Of a stretch of DNA of 64,000 bases, positions 62,201 through 64,000 are shown piece after piece. Made by a program: the position numbers and the translations under genes. The notes beneath the pieces are model-generated. The model worked only from the letters and a program-made list of their open reading frames with translations. It did no database searches and was not told where the DNA came from. Numbering within the stretch: the stretch's first letter is position 1; each line of letters opens with the position of its first letter. This DNA is from Mactromeris polynyma (taxonomy: Eukaryota; Mollusca; Bivalvia; Venerida; Mactridae): NCBI GenBank assembly GCA_032209605.1, contig JASFXZ010000001.1:2170001-2234000 (forward strand), read 5' to 3'.

Positions 62201-62983
62201 TTAGGGGTACGTTACCTTACCAAAATCCACTGAATTTCGGTGAATTTACCGAAATCCATTTTGGATCTTGAGTGAACAGCAATCGTAACATCTCGGCCAT
62301 TTTTTACGTTGCACATCAACTCAGAACATTCAAATTTCGCCGACCATCTTTTTTCAAGATATTTCTTGCTTTCATGTTTAGATACTTAGCAGTGATTCTT
62401 CACGGCAAGCTAATATCGACGAACCAGTTGATACCAAAAAACCGCTGGAAATTTTAGAAGAAGAAGAATTAGAGCGTATTAGCGGTTTGTTACAACGAGA
62501 TAATCTGGTTCGAGGACTGGGTATTGTAGAACACGTGTACAGATTACTCCATTGCACACCAGGAACTATGGGAGTTCTCAAGTCAGAACCCCGCCCACTA
62601 CCACCACCTCTTGTAAGTAGTTTACATCATTTTTTAAGGCTTCTCCTAAACTCAATAATGCCTTATTTGTATTTGATGTTAAGGTGTAACCATAAGTCAA
62701 TGGGTCATAAGTAAATTTATATTTAAAAAATTTACGATATACAAATGAATTTTTTTTTTCTCCCCATATATATATTTTTTCATCAATTTCTTTCAAAATC
62801 TTAAAATTTAAATAGTAGTTAAATGATGTAGTGATCATAACATAGTTGATGGCATAGTGGTAGATTTTTGTCATTTTTGATGCCACAGTGTAAATTGTAG
62901 AGAGTTCTAGATGGACTATTTCAATAATGGATGATTCTGTTATTCTTTAGTACGAAAAGCGAGTAGGCTATCGACTATCTGCT
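35243..62983 (+). CDS. TTLL6: Tubulin polyglutamylase, TTLL6/TTLL13-type (continues past window)
   Basis: Thirteen coding exons: 35243-35471, 39968-40124, 42950-42990, 43697-43815, 44384-44514, 44890-45046, 46295-46438, 47267-47578, 48533-48714, 59856-60041, 61698-61875, 62382-62612 and 62951-62983, all phase-consistent (700 codons so far). TTLL enzymes ligate glutamate side chains to tubulin tails on axonemes and other stable microtubules. Seen: acidic N-terminus, a lysine run, then the catalytic ATP-grasp region: [73 protein letters not shown] and FVIEVNHSPSF. Exons 9-11 form the basic, helical microtubule-binding region. The symbol is the nearest vertebrate type; TTLL13 is equally possible. 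A UTR splice acceptor may lie at 35057. The exon 2 start is ambiguous because of a repeat array. No stop is seen; a read-through of exon 13 would stop after 23 residues. Confidence 0.92.
35507..35962. mobile_element. Decayed hAT-like element in TTLL intron 1
   Basis: 'gttcgtacagtcttgaaaag' at the left and 'gttctgtatgaacc' at the right are imperfect inverted repeats. The subterminal sequence is full of 'ccttgaaaagtacttga' motifs, like the element at 16879. Confidence 0.5.
36357..36759. mobile_element. MITE with exact 8-bp target duplication
   Basis: 403 bp from AGTCTTCACGATAA to TTATCGTGAAGACT. GAAGTTGC is present on both sides (36349-36356 and 36760-36767), an exact octamer duplication consistent with hAT-type insertion. 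It lies in TTLL intron 1. Confidence 0.85.
38088..38348 (+). mobile_element. tRNA-derived SINE with 17-bp target duplication
   Basis: Head 'gccgcggccgtggtccagtg' (A box) and 'gggtttgattcccgg' (B box), then a body ending 'ccggccgccgtatataactg' and 'gagaaacggcgttaaaccc', the core shared with 34711-34946. AACTGACAGTCACATCA flanks both sides (38071-38087 and 38349-38365), an exact duplication made by LINE-type retrotransposition. The insertion is in TTLL intron 1 and looks young. Confidence 0.93.
38824..39993 (+). repeat. 39-bp array of 30 units running into TTLL exon 2
   Basis: Thirty 39-bp units, each coding in the TTLL frame for a 13-aa module of form [13 protein letters not shown]. The reading frame is open from 38800 and continues without a stop into TTLL exon 2. 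Most units contain ACAG|GTATCAG and three contain TTGCAG (units 1, 28 and 30); cutting after either gives an acceptor in the phase required by exon 1. I placed the exon start at 39968, in the last unit. Groups of several units recur as higher-order blocks. Confidence 0.93.
40130..42560. other. TTLL intron 2, mostly featureless
   Basis: AT-rich. Contains the 'cccctattt...aaatttcccc' dispersed repeat at about 41440-41640 and 'gtccgtccgtccgtctgtc' at 41320. No gene seen. Confidence 0.5.
42565..42936 (+). repeat. Exon-flanking repeat, copy before TTLL exon 3
   Basis: Closely matches 62075-62369 over its length except for the MITE at 42589-42663. It ends 'cgaccatcttttttcaagat' 13 bases before the TTTTTCAG acceptor of exon 3, so it probably supplies part of the branch or pyrimidine region. 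Confidence 0.8.
42589..42663. mobile_element. TA-flanked hairpin MITE, copy 1
   Basis: Starts TCGAGGGCTCAACGCAACAC after TA, with a complementary right end and a TA at 42664-42665. Its insertion splits the repeat at 42565-42936. Confidence 0.85.
43160..43530. mobile_element. Probable MITE in TTLL intron 3
   Basis: 'ccttggtacccag' near the left and 'ctgggtactgagg' near the right are imperfect inverted repeats. The internal ORF at 43239-43442 has no recognised domain. Confidence 0.4.
44119..44189. mobile_element. TA-flanked hairpin MITE, copy 2
   Basis: 71 bp, nearly perfect inverted repeat from TCGAGGGCTCAACGCAACAC to its complement, flanked by TA on each side; in TTLL intron 4. Confidence 0.9.
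44615..44745. repeat. Dispersed repeat, copy 2
   Basis: Matches 8130-8272; in TTLL intron 5. Confidence 0.65.
45404..46214. mobile_element. pogo/Tc1-like MITE carrying a nested insertion
   Basis: TA|CAGTAAAACC at the left and GGTTTTACTG|TA at the right. The outer element is about 170 bp once the internal piggyBac-like element is removed. It lies in TTLL intron 6. Confidence 0.88.
45422..46064. mobile_element. piggyBac-like MITE (TTAA target)
   Basis: 643 bp. Starts AGGTGCTGAACTCCAGATTG and ends with the exact inverse, flanked by TTAA at 45418-45421 and 46065-46068. TTAA duplication is the hallmark of piggyBac-type insertion. The internal ORF at 45814-46017 has no recognised domain, so it is non-autonomous. 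Confidence 0.88.
47740..48470 (+). repeat. Imperfect 39-bp array in TTLL intron 8
   Basis: About 18 units of 39 bp around 'accatctccacaatgctctc' and 'tgcatcagcacctgtctat', decaying towards the right. Each unit is pyrimidine-rich before a CAG, resembling a 3' splice site. A plus-strand frame is open over 241 codons ([13 protein letters not shown] modules), another plus frame over 129 and a minus frame over 118. It lies between exons 8 and 9, so it is not part of the normal protein. Confidence 0.88.
48715..49175 (+). repeat. 34-bp array duplicating the TTLL exon 9 donor
   Basis: About 13 copies of a 34-bp unit that starts at the first intron base (GTATTGTGATGATATT) and ends ATACAAG, which repeats the last exon bases. 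Around nine copies keep AAG|GTATTG. The period is not a multiple of 3, so use of the next copy would shift the frame. Confidence 0.92.
49289..49443. mobile_element. hAT-like MITE in TTLL intron 9
   Basis: Termini CAGGGGTGTCAATAAGAGCT and ATTAGTTACACCCCTG; family member of 6129-6294. Confidence 0.7.
51279..51284 (-). terminator. Polyadenylation signal AATAAA of the transposon gene
   Basis: TTTATT on the plus strand is AATAAA in gene orientation, 50 bases after the stop codon at 51334. Confidence 0.55.
51334..58030 (-). CDS. Transposase-like protein with OTU domain, 6 exons, 1561 aa
   Basis: Exons 58030-57988, 57677-57470, 56697-52579, 52174-52117, 51988-51926 and 51528-51334 are phase-consistent (1, 2, 2, 0, 0). 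Exons 1-2 and the start of exon 3 encode a very basic helical segment ([25 protein letters not shown]). Then come cysteine clusters ([15 protein letters not shown]...CINANCSDC) and a core with MDFAKN (D508), [14 protein letters not shown] (D593) and [15 protein letters not shown] (D630), the spacing I associate with an RNase H-like family found in invertebrate genomes. These residues are candidates for catalysis. A linker precedes an OTU domain with [11 protein letters not shown] (Cys907) and NHFVPIL (His1067). A 16-aa repeat tract (about 1160-1397) follows, then three small C-terminal exons ([30 protein letters not shown]). Exon 2 donor is AG|GTCAGT; TCA|GTAAGA is the alternative but breaks phase. 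I cannot name the superfamily. Confidence 0.82.
52776..53474 (-). repeat. 48-bp coding repeat of the transposon gene
   Basis: Fifteen tandem copies encode a 16-aa module of form [16 protein letters not shown]; one copy is shortened to 12 aa. The tract is rich in Ser, Gln and Asp and probably disordered. The opposite strand is open through the array, which is a by-product. Confidence 0.95.
58225..58725. repeat. 245-bp tandem duplication upstream of the transposon gene
   Basis: The block beginning 'acattcacaac' at 58225 repeats at 58470 with few changes. Each copy carries 'ctgtcaaaagctgacgttca' and 'ctgtcaaaatgac', so TGACGTT motifs are multiplied between the gene start and the transposon end. 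Confidence 0.85.
60092..60280. mobile_element. pogo/Tc1-like MITE, second subfamily
   Basis: 189 bp from CAGTCAAACCTG to CAGGTTTGACTG, flanked by TA on both sides, with internal 'aagaccacc' motifs in both orientations; in TTLL intron 10. Confidence 0.88.
60419..61288 (+). repeat. 51-bp array of 17 units in TTLL intron 10
   Basis: Seventeen 51-bp units containing 'ataagcaacataggtgctgt' and 'tgctttggaatggttacata'. The plus frame is open for 289 codons (17-aa modules [17 protein letters not shown]) and the minus frame for 304. The homogeneity suggests recent amplification. The plus frame ends at a TAG at 61286-61288. Confidence 0.95.
62075..62369 (+). repeat. Exon-flanking repeat, copy before TTLL exon 12
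   Basis: Same family and orientation as 42565-42936, from 'actaacatgg' to 'cgaccatcttttttcaagat'. It ends about 12 bases before the GTTTAG acceptor of exon 12. Confidence 0.8.
62951..62983 (+). CDS. TTLL6: TTLL candidate exon 13, 33-nt microexon
   Basis: TTCTTTAG acceptor and GCT|GTAAGT donor enclose 33 bases encoding [11 protein letters not shown], in phase 0 with exon 12. If the donor is ignored, the frame runs on to a TGA at about 63058-63060. The short in-frame exon is consistent with a regulated microexon; the next exon is outside the window. Confidence 0.6.
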
Positions 62984-63109
62984 GTAAGTCTCTCAATTAT
63001 AGACGAAGATTATATTCAACTAAATCAGTTCTCTATTTCTCATGACGACTATTTCTCATGACGATCGTATTCTACTGAAACAATTCTACATTTTCTTATG
63101 TATTATTCT

Positions 63110-63160
63110 CACAAACACACACATACACACACACATATATATATACATATATATATTCTT
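63110..63160. repeat. (CA)n/(TA)n microsatellite
   Basis: Runs of 'acacac' followed by 'atatat'. Confidence 0.9.
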
Positions 63161-63589
63161 CTGTGACACTTTTTAATATATGATACATTATTCAAGATTT
63201 TTTCCTAGCATGGAATAAATCAGGTGAAATACTAGATTTCCCTTGTCTTGATAAATTTATGCATTCGTTTAATCTTATCTTAGTTTATACATGAATTGTA
63301 GGTATTTAATCATAGCAGATTTGATGGCTGATAAAATATTTAAATGTAAATTATTTTTCTGGATAAGAGATTCTTTAGTAAAACTGAAATTACTAAATTA
63401 CATGTAATTAATCACTTTTTTCAGTATATAAACAAGTAATGTTGTTTAAATAAACATGTATTTTTCTGCTATTGTTCAACTTAATATATTGGGTAAACAA
63501 TACAATTACAATGGTCATTTACTGTAAGGATTTATGGATTTATATTGGGTCACTATGCCTCTCTATAATGTGTAGGTCTTCATTTTCAT

Positions 63590-64000
63590 TGGTATGGAAT
63601 GGAGTTCAATGTTATATTGTTATGCCCCTCTTCGAACAAGAGAGGACATATTGGTTTGCACATGTCAGTCGGTATGTCTGTCGGTCGGTCGGTCTGTAAC
63701 CTTCTCGTTTCAGATCAGTAACTCAAGAACCCCTAGACCTAATATCCTCAAATTTTGTCCACATATTCATCTTGGGTAGCAGAGGAACCCTATTGATTTT
63801 TCTATCAAAGGTCAAGTTGAAGGTCACAGGGGGGCATAATGTTTTACAAAGTCTCTTGTTTATCAAATATAAATATGCAGTATGTCATGTTGATATGCTT
63901 CCACATTAAGTTAAGTCATCATGACTTGCCTGTTACAAATATCTGAGTGTCCTACATTTGTGTCAGTGAGGTTTCTGTCCCCTTTTTATGCCCCCCCCCC
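63590..64000. repeat. Dispersed repeat with GTCGGTCGG run, truncated by window end
   Basis: Starts near 'atgcccctcttcgaacaaga' and includes 'tctgtcggtcggtcggtctg', 'aaggtcaagttgaaggtcac' and 'ggggggcataat'. The sequence style is that of a high-copy repeat. The window ends in a C run next to 'tttatgccccc', which could be another copy. No gene is recognised. Confidence 0.5.

Overview
The window looks like genomic DNA from an animal, most likely a bivalve mollusc. The reasons are AT-rich sequence, spliced genes with short exons and long introns, tRNA-derived SINEs with a bivalve-type conserved core, many short inverted-repeat elements, and protein families that match metazoan genes. The species cannot be fixed from the sequence alone. 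No operons, rRNA genes or CRISPR arrays were seen.

Five genes can be rebuilt with exon phases that agree at every junction. From left to right: IER3IP1 (+, 5856-7271, 3 exons, complete); a C5orf63-type glutaredoxin-like gene (-, 10269-9433, 2 exons); an SLC1/EAAT-type transporter (-, 23158-13662, 10 exons, 537 aa) that lacks most of the sodium-coordinating residues of its family; a TTLL6/TTLL13-type tubulin polyglutamylase (+, from 35243, 13 coding exons seen, continuing past the right edge); and, on the opposite strand inside TTLL intron 9, a six-exon gene for a 1561-aa protein (-, 58030-51334).

That nested gene is the most unusual object here. Its protein has a basic N-terminus, cysteine clusters, a transposase-like core with candidate acidic residues, an OTU-type cysteine-protease domain, a 16-aa repeat tract and a separately spliced C-terminus. 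The region is bounded by an exact 17-bp terminal inverted repeat flanked by TA (50122-59770) and has TGACGGA-type subterminal repeats at both ends. I read it as an apparently intact DNA transposon of about 9.6 kb whose superfamily I cannot name.

The second theme is minisatellites that sit on splice sites. TTLL exon 2 is preceded by thirty 39-bp units, most carrying a phase-compatible 3' splice site. The exon 9 donor is the first of about 13 copies of a 34-bp unit. Introns 8 and 10 hold further arrays (39 and 51 bp), and the transporter stop codon lies in the first unit of a 24-bp array.

The rest is intergenic or intronic DNA with hAT-like, pogo/Tc1-like and piggyBac-like MITEs (one nested pair), foldback elements, a near-perfect 83-bp palindrome, SINEs (one with a 17-bp target duplication), a LINE reverse-transcriptase fragment and a 1.1-kb satellite array at 1206-2300.
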